DNA of 64,000 nt from Flammula alnicola (GCA_015499995.1 JADNRV010000047.1:272423-336422), one strand, 5' to 3'. Shown: positions 25,598 to 38,267, counted from the first letter of the stretch. A program made the numbers and translations. The notes: a model not told the origin generated them from the letters alone.

Positions 25598-26401
25598 ATG
25601 GACACGGGTCACCCTCATTTCGAGATAGAGGCTGGAGTCGCAAGTGGCAGGGCCTCGACTAGCGAACTGAAAGGAACGCCACCCGAACCTGTCAGATCTG
25701 GACCTCTTCCTGGGCAGAGAGAGGACGTGGCTGGCTCCCTGGAATCCGAAGGTTCACGTACACAGCTTACAAGGACCTCAGATGATACTCTAGGCGACGA
25801 TGTCGGGGACAACTCATCTACTGATTCCAGTCCTCAAGATTTCCCGAGATCAGATAACCATAGTCCATCCTTCTCTGGCAACTCGCCAAGCTCACGCGGT
25901 CTCTCTAGCGGAGGACCCACTGCTTCTATCGGTTCACCTAATTCGGCTGCCTCTGCGCAGACTACAGACGCTGTACGTGGCACTCGGTTTCATCCAGCGG
26001 ACGAAATCGGCAAATTTCTTCTAAAGCAGGCAAGAATACTTTTGAGTGCTTTCCAAGTCTGGTACTTATGGATTCTTTGTCTGAGCAGAAACCCGGCGCG
26101 GAAATGGCAATCGTTCCGGATGATGATTGGATATCAGTCCTTAGAAAGGTACGAAACTCGCTTTATCTGAGTGGTGGACAATCTCGGTTCAATTATTTTT
26201 TGCAAGGACGACTCGGTGCTACCTTCTCCAGAGGAGTTCCTATCCCGAATTCTCGCTGTGAATGACATCATTGTAGATGACCATGGTGAGTAGTTACCGC
26301 ACCCATGTATGTTTAAATCTCTCGCAAACCGATGTCTAGGTGTTGTAAGCCTGCAGCGTAGAACCTCAGTTCCGATGGAGTCCGGACAAGATCTCAGTTA
26401 G
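25598..26401 (+). CDS. Hypothetical protein, low-complexity N-terminus
   Basis: Exons 25598-26029, 26089-26148, 26207-26285 and 26340-26401 join in frame to 210 residues. The first intron has a GC donor (CAG followed by GCAAG). Residues 1-130 are Ser/Gly/Asp-rich and look disordered. The rest is acidic and better ordered (DEIGKFLLKQ, AIVPDDDWISVLRK, PEEFLSRILAVNDIIVDDHG). The ordered part reads like the start of a longer domain, so the short last exon may mark a truncation by the neighbouring inverted duplication. I do not recognise a family. Exon joining supports a real gene, past or present. Confidence 0.55.
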
Positions 26402-26739
26402 ATCCAGGAGTATAGCTGATGTCGGCAGAGCGAGGTGCAGCTCGATATTCATATGGATAGCGCCGCCCACTTCACAGTAATCCGATGCCTTTCATTGTGA
26501 AGTACACGAGACACATTTCTCCCTCCATTCTTGTCATTGCAGTACAATGTAATAATGATTGTATTCCCACTAGCTTGTATTCATAGATTCCGTCTAGGCA
26601 TCTGAAGTTGTTTTTCCAAAAACAGTCGTGCGAGCGAGAATGGACGAAAGTCACTCTTTTTAGTTCACTCAAGATGACGGGGTAGGGATTGATGGTGTTT
26701 TAGGATTCTTCCTCCTCGCAGGACCTCCCCTAGGGGGCA

Positions 26740-29178
26740 ACATCCGAAGAAAATACATCTAGAAAATCGTCTGAACGGGATTATGATAAATAACTGTACC
26801 TCGCTCAGAATCACAAGGAATGGCAGATTGCCCACACGCACAGCTTCCGAATATCCCAACTGATAGATGTCACACTTGTGGGTGGAAAGTTAGATGGGAG
26901 TATCCACAACTCCATGAGCGGTGTTCTCGATCTTTGCATTGTACTGGTACACATAAGAGATCAATATTTAATATTTAAGATCAGACATTATCAACAATCC
27001 CGTTGGACCGCTGGTCACCTCCTTAACGTAAAGGTTGAACTTGCATCACACCGTCGCATCGCATCCAATCCCATCACTGCACCGCCGTTAGGTTACTGCA
27101 AGTTCCATATACCACCGCGAAAATGTTCAACTTATCCCTCCCCCAAGCACTCATTGGAAGGATTCTTCCTGCATCTCTTGAACGGCTCTTTAATTCCAGT
27201 GACGACAACAATACTTCCTTCAGCACCATTCCCCCTGAACTTTTGGATCGGATTACCGATCACCTCCATAATGATAGGCTGACCTTACTAGCTCTGGGTC
27301 GCACATCCAAGCAGACCCTGATCAGAAGTCGCCTTCATCTCTTTGCCACGCTGGAATTCAACGATAGCGATAAGAAGTTCGACGCTTTCCTCGCCCTCCT
27401 CGAGGCTCCTTGGACGAGCTTTACATACGCCGTCGAGTCTCTTCACCTCAAAGAGCGATTCCATCCTCGGCTCACGTATAAGTACCGTCCGACCAGGAAT
27501 ATTCCTCGTATCACCGCTAATTTGCCAAACCTGAAGACGCTCCGGCTGACGTCGATATGGTGGCCTTGCATCCCGCCCCACATTCGAGACTTCTTCTTCC
27601 AGCTCGATATCACAGAGTTCCACCTTGACTCTGTGGAGTTCACAACGTACCAGCAAAACGACTTTGTGGAGTTTTTCGTGAGGCTCCGACCGTCTACAAA
27701 GACAATTACACTGTACAACCTACAGTTCGACGATGACGAGATTCCCGATCTGTCTCATAACTCCTCGACCTTCCGACGCCAAATTCACTTAAAGTCACTC
27801 GATGCTTGTTCCCTCTTGCTTTTGAAAGACGTATGGGATCCACTGGGCACTAACCATCTCGACGTTACAGTTGAATCGTTCCAGCTTCGGCTGGACCCGG
27901 TGTCCTGGAGGAATAGAGAGGCATACACTCCTTTCATCTCAAGGTTCTTACGACAGGTTGGGCCATCTCTCCACCATCTTTTCATAAAGTTGTCCGATCC
28001 ATATCTTGATTTCCGTAAGCAAACGTTTCGATACCCCCCGATATGACTTCACTAAATCTGTTCGCAGATGCCTTGCCTTATTACGACTCTGTGGACCTCT
28101 CGCGATGCGTTAACGTACGCATTATTCACATTGGAACTATCACATTGGATCGCATCTCCCGATCAGGGGAGGAGATGTCGCCAATGCTGTCAACCATGTG
28201 GACATTACTCTCTAATCTAGCTTCTAATTCGCCCTCGCTAGAGGAAATTGTACTCATTGTCAGACCGTCTGGTCAAAACCTCGAGAAGCGGGCGGCAGAG
28301 TTGGAAAGTTTTTCTTGGTTGGACCTCGTTGGGCGGGTGCAGGATATGTTCCAGAATTTGAAGACGGTCGCTGTTGGTGTGGGATATTATGTGGTGGATG
28401 GCGAGAAACCCGGTCCGTACGTTGAGGCACTGCGTCGGGCTCCAGGAATACGGCAACGTGAAGAAAAGGGAATTGTGGTGTTGCAGATGATTCCTTGGCA
28501 AGAATATGGATCGGTAAGTGCATTGCTCAAGAATCGAAATAGGTTTTGAGGCAGATGTATCCCACAGCCTGACCCAACATGGAAGGAGCGTACGAGAAGT
28601 TTGTAGATACCCATGATTTGGGTAGTTCTTGTTCACGCAGAAGATTGACTCTTACGATCTGTTTTGGAGACGATACCGCATAATTCTTACATTCTACAGG
28701 TCCTGATCATTCGATGTCTGAACGCGGTAGATTAGCTATTTAAATATACTTGTTACCCGGTATCGAAATTATGTACAGGAGTCCCTGAGCGGTACTCACC
28801 ACAACCCCGCACAAAATGGCATGCAGACGCGAGTTCGTCTATTCCAAGAATCCGATTCTGAAAGCATCCACGAGCTTTACATGCAAGCAATTGCTTTATG
28901 GCCGTAAGCGATCCCATACACACGCTCCTCATTCTCGCCAATACTAACACTGTACACATTGTACGCCTCCAGCAGACTGTTCAGTGAGCCTCGCACTCAC
29001 GAACCAGCTCCGCAGGCCCTTCTCGTTAACGTTTGTCCTATATAGCCTGTTCGCTCTTGGACTCATCCCTTCACGTCGTTCTCCTAGCCAAGTCCCAAGA
29101 GGTAGGCTCCTCCCCATTGCAAAATTTGCTCCGTTTTTAGTGCCTCAGAGCTGGTCGCTGGCTCGAGGATAGTTGTGT
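26740..29178. repeat. Right arm of large inverted duplication
   Basis: Reverse-orientation copy of 9101-12620, lacking the 1.1 kb membrane-protein segment. Just beyond its outer end comes a decayed copy of the centrosomin-motif gene, which in the left region lies on the far side of Argonaute A. Confidence 0.9.
27123..28549 (+). CDS. F-box/LRR-like protein, copy 2
   Basis: Exons 27123-28014 and 28068-28549 give 457 residues. The F-box (IPPELLDRITDHLHNDRL) and LRR-like remainder are as in copy 1 at 9716-11130, with the same single intron at the same codon. The copy differs at scattered positions, for example a LDPVSWRN stretch where copy 1 has LRPMGRMN, and carries four extra C-terminal residues (RNRF). 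It has no frame break, so both copies may be expressed. By homology it would be an SCF ubiquitin-ligase substrate receptor; the target is unknown. Confidence 0.85.
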
Positions 29179-29699
29179 TATTCGTCAAGAGTCCACTCTA
29201 TCCCCGTATCCCTTCTTCTCCTCGTAGATCGCTTCACACGGCGCTTTATCATCCACATCGCCGCATTCACCCTCTAGTAGTAAGAAGCGTGGGAAATTAG
29301 GAAGTCAAACTTGTTGCCATTGTCGGCAGTTGTATAATTAGCGCCCACCATGACGCAATAAAGTACTCGGCCGCATGTGTCCTTTCTTCCTCCTTCTTCC
29401 TCGGTATCCCATTCTGCATGTCCCACAAAGCACAAGCCAAGGAGGAACCCATCGTCAGCTCCTATTCACGTGGTTGTCGCACTGCTTTTGCCCGTGGCGC
29501 TGCTTTTGTTACTGCGTACGCTGGTAGCCCCGTTTTATACATATTAGGAGGCTGGCAAGGAGGATGAGAAGGATTTGTTGGCGTTTTAATTCCATGGTGA
29601 GAATGGCGGTGGCTATTCGATATGCAGGCATGTCTAGTAAGTATTGAAACAAGCCTAGATGCGAGCCGCCGAACCGCACTAAAGACTATGGAGATTTCG

Positions 29700-30400
29700 T
29701 ATCGGACACCCGGAACTTTCACTATGGCCAACTTGTCGACCACACTTGGTAGACCAGGCTTCCCTGTGCCCTCAATATCCTCACGAACGACCGCCCAATC
29801 CTCTGCATCTTTATCCACCCTAGTAACACCTCCATGCATCTCGGCATTCTCCAAGTGCACAGGAGACGACACCCTATTGTCAAGACTTAATATACTCAGC
29901 CAAAACGAATACGACAATGCATGTCTGAAACACCTGCAGTCACCTCGTGTTCCAAACAAACTGGAAGGAGGTGCTTCAAGTGGTAAAGAAGTCACCTCGA
30001 CTCGCCGAGATTGGAAGAAGGAATGTTCCACTTTCTTCTTCTTTTGCGTGCATTGCTTCAACATAATCAACAATCCGTTACATTTATTCTATGAACAGTA
30101 ACGCTGAAATGGCGCCCACTGACTTTCGAGCATGAAGAAGCCAGGCGCATATCAAATGAGAAGCCTGACTCGAGGAGCACAAGGAGAGGCTGAAAGCTGC
30201 CGAAGAGAGGGTGCGAGAGAGAGATAGGAATGCAAGGAGAGGGTGGTCGAGCTGGAGGACAATCCAAAGTCAGTCGTCTTACTGTCTGCTCCGTCTTTTT
30301 CTTTCTTTCTAAATTTCTCATTTGTATACTTACAGGAGACTGAAAAGGCAATTTGAGATCGCTCGGAAACGAAACAATCAAGTAAGTTTTCTTCATCCTT
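29700..30400 (+). pseudogene. Decayed copy of the centrosomin-motif gene
   Basis: An open stretch at 29700-30030 matches exon 1 of the gene at 1-2120: LGRPGFPVPSISSRTTAQSS here against PGRPGFRVPSTSSRTTAQSS there. Further matches follow around SAFSK, SRLNILSQ and GGASSGK. A Glu/Arg-rich coiled-coil-like piece follows near 30150-30270. The centrosomin motif itself is lost and frames are broken. It lies directly beyond the right arm of the inverted duplication. Confidence 0.75.
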
Positions 30401-31806
30401 TGCGCTTTGCTTTCTTTTTCCTCTGCACGGCTTTCGGTCTTCTGTCAGCGTGCGTTCTCATACTTAGGTATAATGTTCTGCTTTAGAATTGTATTAATTT
30501 CTCTCTTTCTCATCAAACAATTCATTACCTTCGCGCTTTCATTTTTTGGAGTTTTGTCATCATCGTCAGGATTCTATCAACCGCTCATCGCTACTTAACC
30601 TCCGCCGCAAACGTGGACCGGAACTTCATAAGTGCCATTGTCCTAGGTCCGTGTCTGAATTTGATGGATTTTTTTCAACTCTTTGCAGGCTGCATCGGGT
30701 GCAGACCGACTGAGTCCCTATATACTGTCGAGGTGAAGAGGTGTCAGATCCACTGATCGGCCTTGGCTCCCTACTCACATGTAAGCAAGGCAAGCAAACG
30801 GCAAGACTCAAGCGAGTCGTCTCGGCAATGTCAGCATATCATTGAAGCTCAGGCTGCAGTAAATAGTACTCTCTTCTCATTTTCGTCACCTCAGACGGTT
30901 GGACGCATATCTGCAGAGGCGTTCACATCGACATATCCTTCTCAACATGGCAAGCTGATAAATATAGTGTCCCATATCAACCATTTTCCTTTCCGACTGT
31001 CAAGTTCTTTGTCCCATAACTCTTCAGCTGCGAACTCCACTTATCGCACAACTCATCTGTTCATACCTCTCCATCTTTCCTCTTGAATCCGACTACTAGT
31101 TATACTTCCAGTATGCAGCCACTGCTTGCATTTAGTACTTCAGATGTGTTTCTCTAAATTACTCGTCATATATAATCTTTCATTTCAAGTTACTTACCAA
31201 TGTTACCATTGACCAACTCAGGATTAACTATCATTCCACTCATTCATTTCAATTTAGCTTCCATCGTATTTATAATGCTAATTCACTTGTTTTCCCGAGG
31301 CCTGCATGTCACATCGTGTCCCATTGTACTGACGGCACACGAACAAGGTGTCAAGGAGAGGAAACAAAGAGCCCACATACTGCAGACTGTTCGGCCCACA
31401 ACTTTTTTGGGCTAAACTTTAAAAAAAAAAATCTTTTGCAAGACGGATTTATAGACCTATTACTACATGCTTGCAGTCTCAAACCATAAATAAATGATGT
31501 TTTGACTTCAAAAGATAGTCTCAAAGCTGGGCGCATATCGCGGTCTGTGCCAGCGGCCCAGCGCTCGCATAGCCTGCAGCGGAGTTGATTCAAATTTGAT
31601 GGGAAAAGCCCATGCTGCTGACATGCCGTCTCCCGGAAATCATTGGTGCTGTTTTGTCATGGATGAATCTAACGGCCGCGATGGGTGGATCTTGGTCGAG
31701 GTGTCGTTCAATCAGTCTCGGATGTTCTGGGAGACCATTTCTGCTGGGCAGCTGTGCAAGCGATGCTCAATATTTGACGCTGAAGGTCATTCCATTTTAG
31801 AAGCCG
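30401..31806. other. No gene recognised
   Basis: A/T-rich in parts, with a poly-A run near 31422. An 85-codon open frame at 31596-31850 (HWCCFVMDESNGRDGW) runs into the small inverted-repeat element at 31807. It may be a leftover exon, but I recognise no family. Confidence 0.4.
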
Positions 31807-32019
31807 CCTTACAGCTAACTGCAAAACGATTGGCGGCCAGTTTCGCCTAGCGTTGATGTTCATTTTGTTTGTTTGTACGTCACGGTGGTGCCTGGCAACG
31901 GAAGGCGCTGGCCGCGCCTGAACGGCTGGATGCAAAGCAGTGTCTCCCTCCGAAAAGGCCAAACCCCGCTGAACATCATGCATCAACACTGGCCTATCGT
32001 TTTGCAGTTAGCTGTAAGG
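31807..32019. mobile_element. Small MITE-like element, 213 bp
   Basis: The ends are inverted repeats of about 30 bp with few mismatches, starting CCTTACAGCTAACTGC at 31807 and ending GCAGTTAGCTGTAAGG at 32019. Flanking 9-mers TAGAAGCCG (31798-31806) and TAGAACACG (32020-32028) agree at seven of nine bases, compatible with an old 9 bp target duplication of the Mutator-like kind. No coding capacity. Confidence 0.65.
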
Positions 32020-33879
32020 TAGAACACGTCGCCATTTGGGACCAACATCTGCATTCTCCGATTCTAAGTTCCACGCTTTGCGAACACCCCGACGAAGAAA
32101 CGGTGGCACAGTAATCATATAAGTCTGCCATGATAGTGCCACTCTTTTGGCGTGTCAGATCCTTTCTCATCCACCCTTCATGGCTTCTCTTCCTGATGCA
32201 CCAGGCTCTTTGGAGTTGAGCAAAATGTTAGTTTCGACGTTTTCACGAATATTTCGACGATTGATAATCATTTCCACTTTTATAGAGCAGGACCTTGGGT
32301 GAGTAGTGTCTATCTTTTAGAAGATTCCCATTACTGACCAGTCATGGCCAGCTACTCGCCGGCCTTCTTAACTCAGGTTTATTTGGAATCCTAACGGTAC
32401 AAGTTTGTGTGTGTCTCAAAAATTCTTACCTGAGCTGCTTCTGAACCCCAATACTGTCGTCAAAGACTTATACTACCTCGCCTTCCCAAAAGATCGAGCA
32501 GTTACGCGAGGATTGGTCTATTGGGTGTACCTCCTTGAGGCATCCCAGACTGTTCTTTTGATCCACGACCTCTTCGAAACATTTATTCGAGGATTTGCTG
32601 ATCCGGCTTCTCTAAACGAAGTCAACGCACTTTGGTTTAGTATTCCGATCCTTACTGGAATAGGTCCGTGCCTTTTTAGACGATTTCCGAAGATGTTCAT
32701 TTCACCTCATTATTCATTTTCATAGTAACCTTTACGTGCCAAGGCTTCTATGCTTATCGAATCAGCGTGCTCATGCAGAACAAAGCAGTAGGATGTGTAA
32801 TCGCCTGTGTAAGACTTCCTTAACAACTCTTGGGGCAGCAGCTAATATGCTTGACCTTTCTGAAGTGCTGCCTCGTTCAGCTGGGCGCTGCCATTGCCAT
32901 CGGCATACAGGCAAAATTTATAGGACATTTGTCAGGGCTCTTCGCTCGAAATGTGCGCACGACAGTAGCTGTAAGTATGCAAGGTTCAGTGTTACCCATA
33001 TCTGACAGCGGATGACTCTAGGTCTGGTACCCCAGTAGTGCTCTATGTGATGTGATAGTTGCCGTCTGTATGACCTACACGGTGAGTACATACTTGATAT
33101 TTTCGACACACTGCCCCTCATTAACCGATGCAGCTCTCTCGCAGCGAGACCAACATATTGAAAACAAGCCAACTTCTAAAAAGAATTATCCGCCTGACCG
33201 TAGAGACAGGTACATTAACAGGTAAGGAGGACTTTTGGAATTGCAAAGTTGTGACTCACGAATGCTCCGAAACCTGTTCTTCTTGATTAGCCGCAACGGC
33301 AATTCAGGTAGGCATGTTACAGTGTACCGTATGATATGGTACAGCGAACGTATACAGTGTGCCGTGTGATGTGGATTCAGCGAATTCGCTGAACCGGTGA
33401 ATAATGTAGTGTATACAATTATTAATAGGTAGTATACATTATACTGTATAATATGATCTAGCAACCTAATACATATTTGTAAATGCGCAATGGGCCCGAT
33501 AAAATTAAATCGGCAGTGCCGGTGGACACTAAATTACATCGGCAGTGAATACTATAATCATGTACTATGTATTATATGGGTGATTGGCAATAAATAAATA
33601 GGCCGACCAGCATTTTATTAAAATAGGCCAATCAGCATTTGTCCAATCGGTATTCAGCATTAGACTGATCGGCATGTGTCCGATCGGCATTTTGTAGAAT
33701 AGGCTGACCGGCATATGGCTGATCGGCTGTCAGCATAGGCCGATCAGCATTTATGCAAGTTATATTTATATTCAGTCATCACATTCTGGTCATTGTAGTC
33801 AAAAATGTATCTAATATTAATTGCAAATGCATCTAATATGAATTTAATCAGATGTGGTCCAATCCCCCGTGTCTCTAAC

Positions 33880-34960
33880 TGGTGCCGATGCCGATGCCGA
33901 CTCACAGAGAACCTCTCGGCACCCTGATATATTGTTTTCCAGCCTTTATTGTTATTCAATTGACTCACGTTCTGGCCATTTTAGTCGTAAATGCATCTAA
34001 TATTAATTTAATCAGACATGGTCCATTCACGAGCATCTTTAACTGTTGCCGATGCCGATTCCGACCCACAGAGAACCTCTCGGCACCCTGATATATTTTT
34101 TCCAGCCTTTATTGTTGTTCAATTGATTCATGTTCTGGTCATTTTGGTCGCAAATGCATCTAATACTAATTTAATCGGACGTGAACCATTCCCGAGCATC
34201 TCTAACTGGTGCCGATGCCAATGCCGACTCACAGAGAACCTCTCGGCACTCTGATATATTTTTTCCAGCCTTTAATTGCTGTTCAATTGACTCACATTCT
34301 GGCTATTTTAGTCGCAAATGCATCTAATATTAATTTAATCAGACGTGAGCCATTCCTGAGCATCTCTAACTGGTGCCGATGCCGATTACGACTCACAGAG
34401 AACCTCTCGGCACTCCCATATTTTTTTCTGGGACTTTATTGCTGTTCAATTGACTTACGTTCCGGCCATGTTAGTCACAAATGTATCTAATATTAATTTA
34501 ATCAGACGTGAGCCATTCCCGAGCATCTCTAACTGGTGCTGATGCCGATGCCGACTCACAGAGAACCTCTCGGCACTCTGATATATTTTTTCCAGCCTTT
34601 AATTGCTGTTCAATTGACTCACATTCTGGCTATTTTAGTCGCAAATGCATCTAATATTAATTTAATCAGACGTGAGCCATTCCTGAGCATCTCTAACTGG
34701 TGCCGATGCCGATTACGACTCACAGAGAACCTCTCGGCACTCCCATATTTTTTTCTGGGACTTTATTGCTGTTCAATTGACTTACGTTCCGGCCATGTTA
34801 GTCACAAATGTATCTAATATTAATTTAATCAGACGTGAGCCATTCCCGAGCATCTCTAACTGGTGCCAATGCCAATGCCGACTCATAGAGAACCTTTCAG
34901 CACCCCATTAAATTTTGTCCAGGTTATATTTATGTTTAATTGAATCACATTATGGTCATT
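33880..34960. repeat. Seven-copy 163-164 bp tandem array, left arm
   Basis: The marker GAGAACCTCTCGGCAC or a near variant occurs at 33907, 34071, 34234, 34398, 34561, 34725 and 34888, that is every 163 or 164 bp. A 327 bp double unit is almost perfectly repeated (34209 and 34536), which creates two identical 93-codon open frames that are not genes. Confidence 0.92.
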
Positions 34961-35699
34961 TTGGTCGAAAATGCATCTAATATTAATTTAATTGGACACA
35001 GTCTCCTCCTGCACTTGTCTGGCTGGTGCCGGTACTCGTTATTGGCTGTATATGACTGAATTGGAGATAATTAAAGGCCAATCAGTATTTTGTATAATAG
35101 CCTGACTGGCATTCAGTCGGACAGCATTTTATTAAATATGGCCAATTGGCAAATAATCACAGATTGCCTTAATATGAGTAGTAGAAATGATACAGAGAAA
35201 AAAAGTGGAGGAGTCCCAAAAATGCGAAATTGACTTACTTTGACATGTCTGTTGGCTATCTGCAACTAATAAGTTAACTACGGCACACTTTCCAATGTTT
35301 ATATCTGATATTATATCTCTGAAAAAAGCCGTAAAGCTTAGTGGGGAGCAAAAGTTCCAAGATGAATTCAAGGCTTGCTATTGCAAGTCCTATCTATCAA
35401 GAAGGGTGTCGTTTAGCTGATCATGTCTTGAAGTTCATTGGCAGGTATACAAGATTTGCAAATGAAAAGGGTATGATTATCCATAATTATTATATGGGAA
35501 GCCTGAATCTCAGTTAAGACTATGAACTGATGACCTCCATCTCATGCTGAGGATGAGAGAGTGGTACTGTATAAGTCAAAATCAGTATAGGTATGTCAGA
35601 AAGACATGGAAATGGATCACATCTGGTGATTACATTAAGATTAGATGTATTTATCACCAAAATGACCAGAACATGATTCAATTGAATATCCATAAAGGC

Positions 35700-36860
35700 C
35701 AGAAAAAAAAATCAGGGTGCCGAGAGGTGTCCTGTGAGTCGGCATCGGCACTGGCACCAGTCAGAGATGCTCGGGAATGGCTCACGTCTGATTAAATTAA
35801 TATTAGATGCATTTGCGACTAAAATAGCCAGAATGTGAGTCAATTGAACATAGATACCACCTGCAAAAATATGTATTGGGATGGCGAGAGGTGTCTGATG
35901 AGTCGGCATCGGCACTGGCACCAGTCAGAGATGCTCGGGAATGGCTCACGTCTGATTAAATTAATATTAGATGCATTTGCGACTAACATGGCCAGAACGT
36001 AAGTCAATTGAACAGCAATAAAGTCCCGGAAAAAAATATGGGAGTGCCGAGAGGTTCTCTGTGAGTCGTAATCGGCATCGGCACCAGTTAGAGATGCTCA
36101 GGAATGGCTCACGTCTGATTAAATTAATATTAGATGCATTTGCGACTAAAATAGCCAGAATGTGAGTCAATTGAACAGCAATTAAAGGCTGGAAAAAATA
36201 TATCAGAGTGCCGAGAGGTTCTCTGTGAGTCGGCATCGGCATCAGCACCAGTTAGAGATGCTCGGGAATGGCTCACGTCTGATTAAATTAATATTAGATA
36301 CATTTGTGACTAAAATGACCAGAATAACATTCAATTGAACAGCAATTAAAGGCTGGAAAAAATATATTGGAGTGCCGAGAGGTGTCTGGTGGGTCGGCAT
36401 TGGAATCGGCACCAGTTAAAGATGCTTGTGAATGGACCATGTCTGATTAAATTCAGATTAGATGCATTTACGACCAAAATGACCAAAATGTGAATCAATT
36501 GAACAACAAGAAAGGCTGGCAAAAATATATCAGGGTGCCGAGAGGTTCTCTGTGAGTCGGCATTGGCATCGGGACCAGTTAGAGATGCTCGGGAATGGAC
36601 CATGTCTGATTAAATTAATATTAGATGCATTTATGACTAAAATGGCCAGAACGTGAGTCAATTGAATAACAATAAAGGCTGGAAAACAATATATCAGGGT
36701 GCCGAGAGGTTCTCTGTGAGTCGGCATCGGCATCGGCACCAGTTAGAGACACGGGGGATTGGACCACATCTGATTAAATTCATATTAGACGCATTTGCAA
36801 TCAAATGACCAGAATGTCATTCAATTAAACATAAATTCAACCTGGAAAAAAATGAATCGG
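35700..36860. repeat. Seven-copy 163-164 bp tandem array, right arm, inverted
   Basis: The complementary marker GTGCCGAGAGG or a near variant occurs at 35717, 35881, 36044, 36208, 36372, 36535 and 36699. It has the same copy number and period as the left arm, in opposite orientation. A weaker copy follows near 36970. Confidence 0.92.
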
Positions 36861-37620
36861 CTGCTGGGGGATGTCCCATGAGTCGGCACTGGCACTAGCA
36901 GTCAGTGATGTTTGGGAATGCACTGTGTCTGATTAAATTAATCTAAATATGATCTATATTAAATTTCTCAGGGTGCCGAGACCTGGTGAGTCGGCATCGG
37001 CATCGGCATCAGTCCCAGACATTTGGCAATGGACCATGTCTGATAAAATTAATATTAGCAACCAAAATGAACCCAACATAATTCAATTGACCACCAATAA
37101 AACCTGGAATTTTTTATCGGGATGCAGAGAGGCTTTCGCAACCTTTTAGACAATGCCAATCGGCCATATTTAATGAAATGCCAACCTGATTTAGCAGGCA
37201 TCGGCACTGCCGATCTAATTTCAAACCTAATGGCATTGCCGATTTACTTTTATTGGGCCCATCGGCCATGTGTAACTAATGTAAGATCATATTATATATA
37301 CATAGTATACTATCTATTATATACAATACATTATTCACCGGTTCAGCGAATTCGCTGAACCCATATCACACGGCACAGTGTACATGTTCGCTGTACCATA
37401 TTATATGGTACACTGTAACAAAGGTATGTGGGCAATTGTCAGTCTCATCCTTGCTTTCCTCCCAGGACATCTGGCGTACTATGAGACCAGTGTCACCGTT
37501 TTGAGTAAACTGTATTCGAACTCTATGATGGTTTTACTCAACAACAGGATAAGCATTGGGCACAGAGACGAGGATGTAAAACATAATGCAGAACCATCAG
37601 TTTTACGCTTCCGTCACAGT

Positions 37621-38267
37621 TAGTGATGTGCCGGCTCCGGCCTGAGGCCAGAAGCCGAGCCAAGCCGGGCCCAAAGAAGCCGGGCCAAGCCGGGCCAAAG
37701 GTATTGGCCTGGAGCCGGCTTTGGCCCGGCCTGAAGTTTTGAAAAGCCCGAGCCGTCGGCCCAGGCCGGGGCTTTCTGCAGAATTTTTGTTGAATTTAAA
37801 TGGAGAAAAATTGACCTTTGAGTAACCAAAACTCTTTTTTTGTACTGTACTTTCACGAAAGTTTGGTCTAATAATAGTTTTAAAGTCAGTTTGATGTCGA
37901 CTTGATCATGTGGTAATGTGGCCATGCATTGACGGACAAGTCCGGCTGAGTTTGAAATACCATCAATGTTAATTTTGGGTGCGAAAACAGGTTGCAAGTG
38001 GTATTGCACGTTGACAACATGCCTTAGGCACCCGTATATTAGGTAAATATGTACTTTAGAGTTGCATCTACATGTAGATATCAAAATATTTTTATTATAT
38101 TATGTTTTAGCTAATTTGTCAGCAAAGCCCCGGCTTGAGCCAAAGCCGGGCCGGGCCAAGCCTGATTTCCGGCTTTTGGCCCGGCTCGTGATTTGACCAA
38201 GCCTGAGCCGCCCAAAGCCGAGCCAAAGCCGGGGCTTTCAGGCCAAGCCCGAGCCGGCACATCACTA
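37621..38267. mobile_element. Non-autonomous hAT-type MITE, 647 bp
   Basis: Terminal inverted repeats TAGTGATGTGCCGGCTC and GAGCCGGCACATCACTA are flanked by the perfect 8 bp direct repeat GTCACAGT (37613-37620 and 38268-38275). Near both ends there are runs of AAGCC and GGCCC motifs. No transposase. It interrupts the last exon of the DUF6534-type gene. Its ends differ from those of the MITE at 13871, so it is a different family. Confidence 0.92.

Larger units (their letters stand above)
33316..37419. mobile_element. Giant fold-back element with satellite arms, 4.1 kb
   Basis: The terminal inverted repeats span at least 95 bp with scattered mismatches. They start GTTACAGTGTACC on the left and end GGTACACTGTAAC on the right, and each contains TTCAGCGAATTCGCTGAA, itself a palindrome. 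The inverted arms meet near 35300. Each arm contains seven regularly spaced 163-164 bp units. The central 35100-35650 is non-repetitive and carries no intact transposase, though a minus-strand open frame of 79 codons exists. I found no clean target duplication. It sits at a splice junction of the DUF6534-type gene. Confidence 0.85.

Noticed and set aside
34209..34817. Two identical 93-codon open frames that look like duplicated small genes
   Set aside because: They are translations of the 163-164 bp repeat units and start at the same repeat phase; the mirror arm gives the same peptides in reverse.
33307..37428. Target-site duplication for the fold-back element
   Set aside because: Flanking 8-mers and 9-mers do not match at any reasonable boundary; a shared AGGTA lies at different distances and may be chance or part of the host splice signal.
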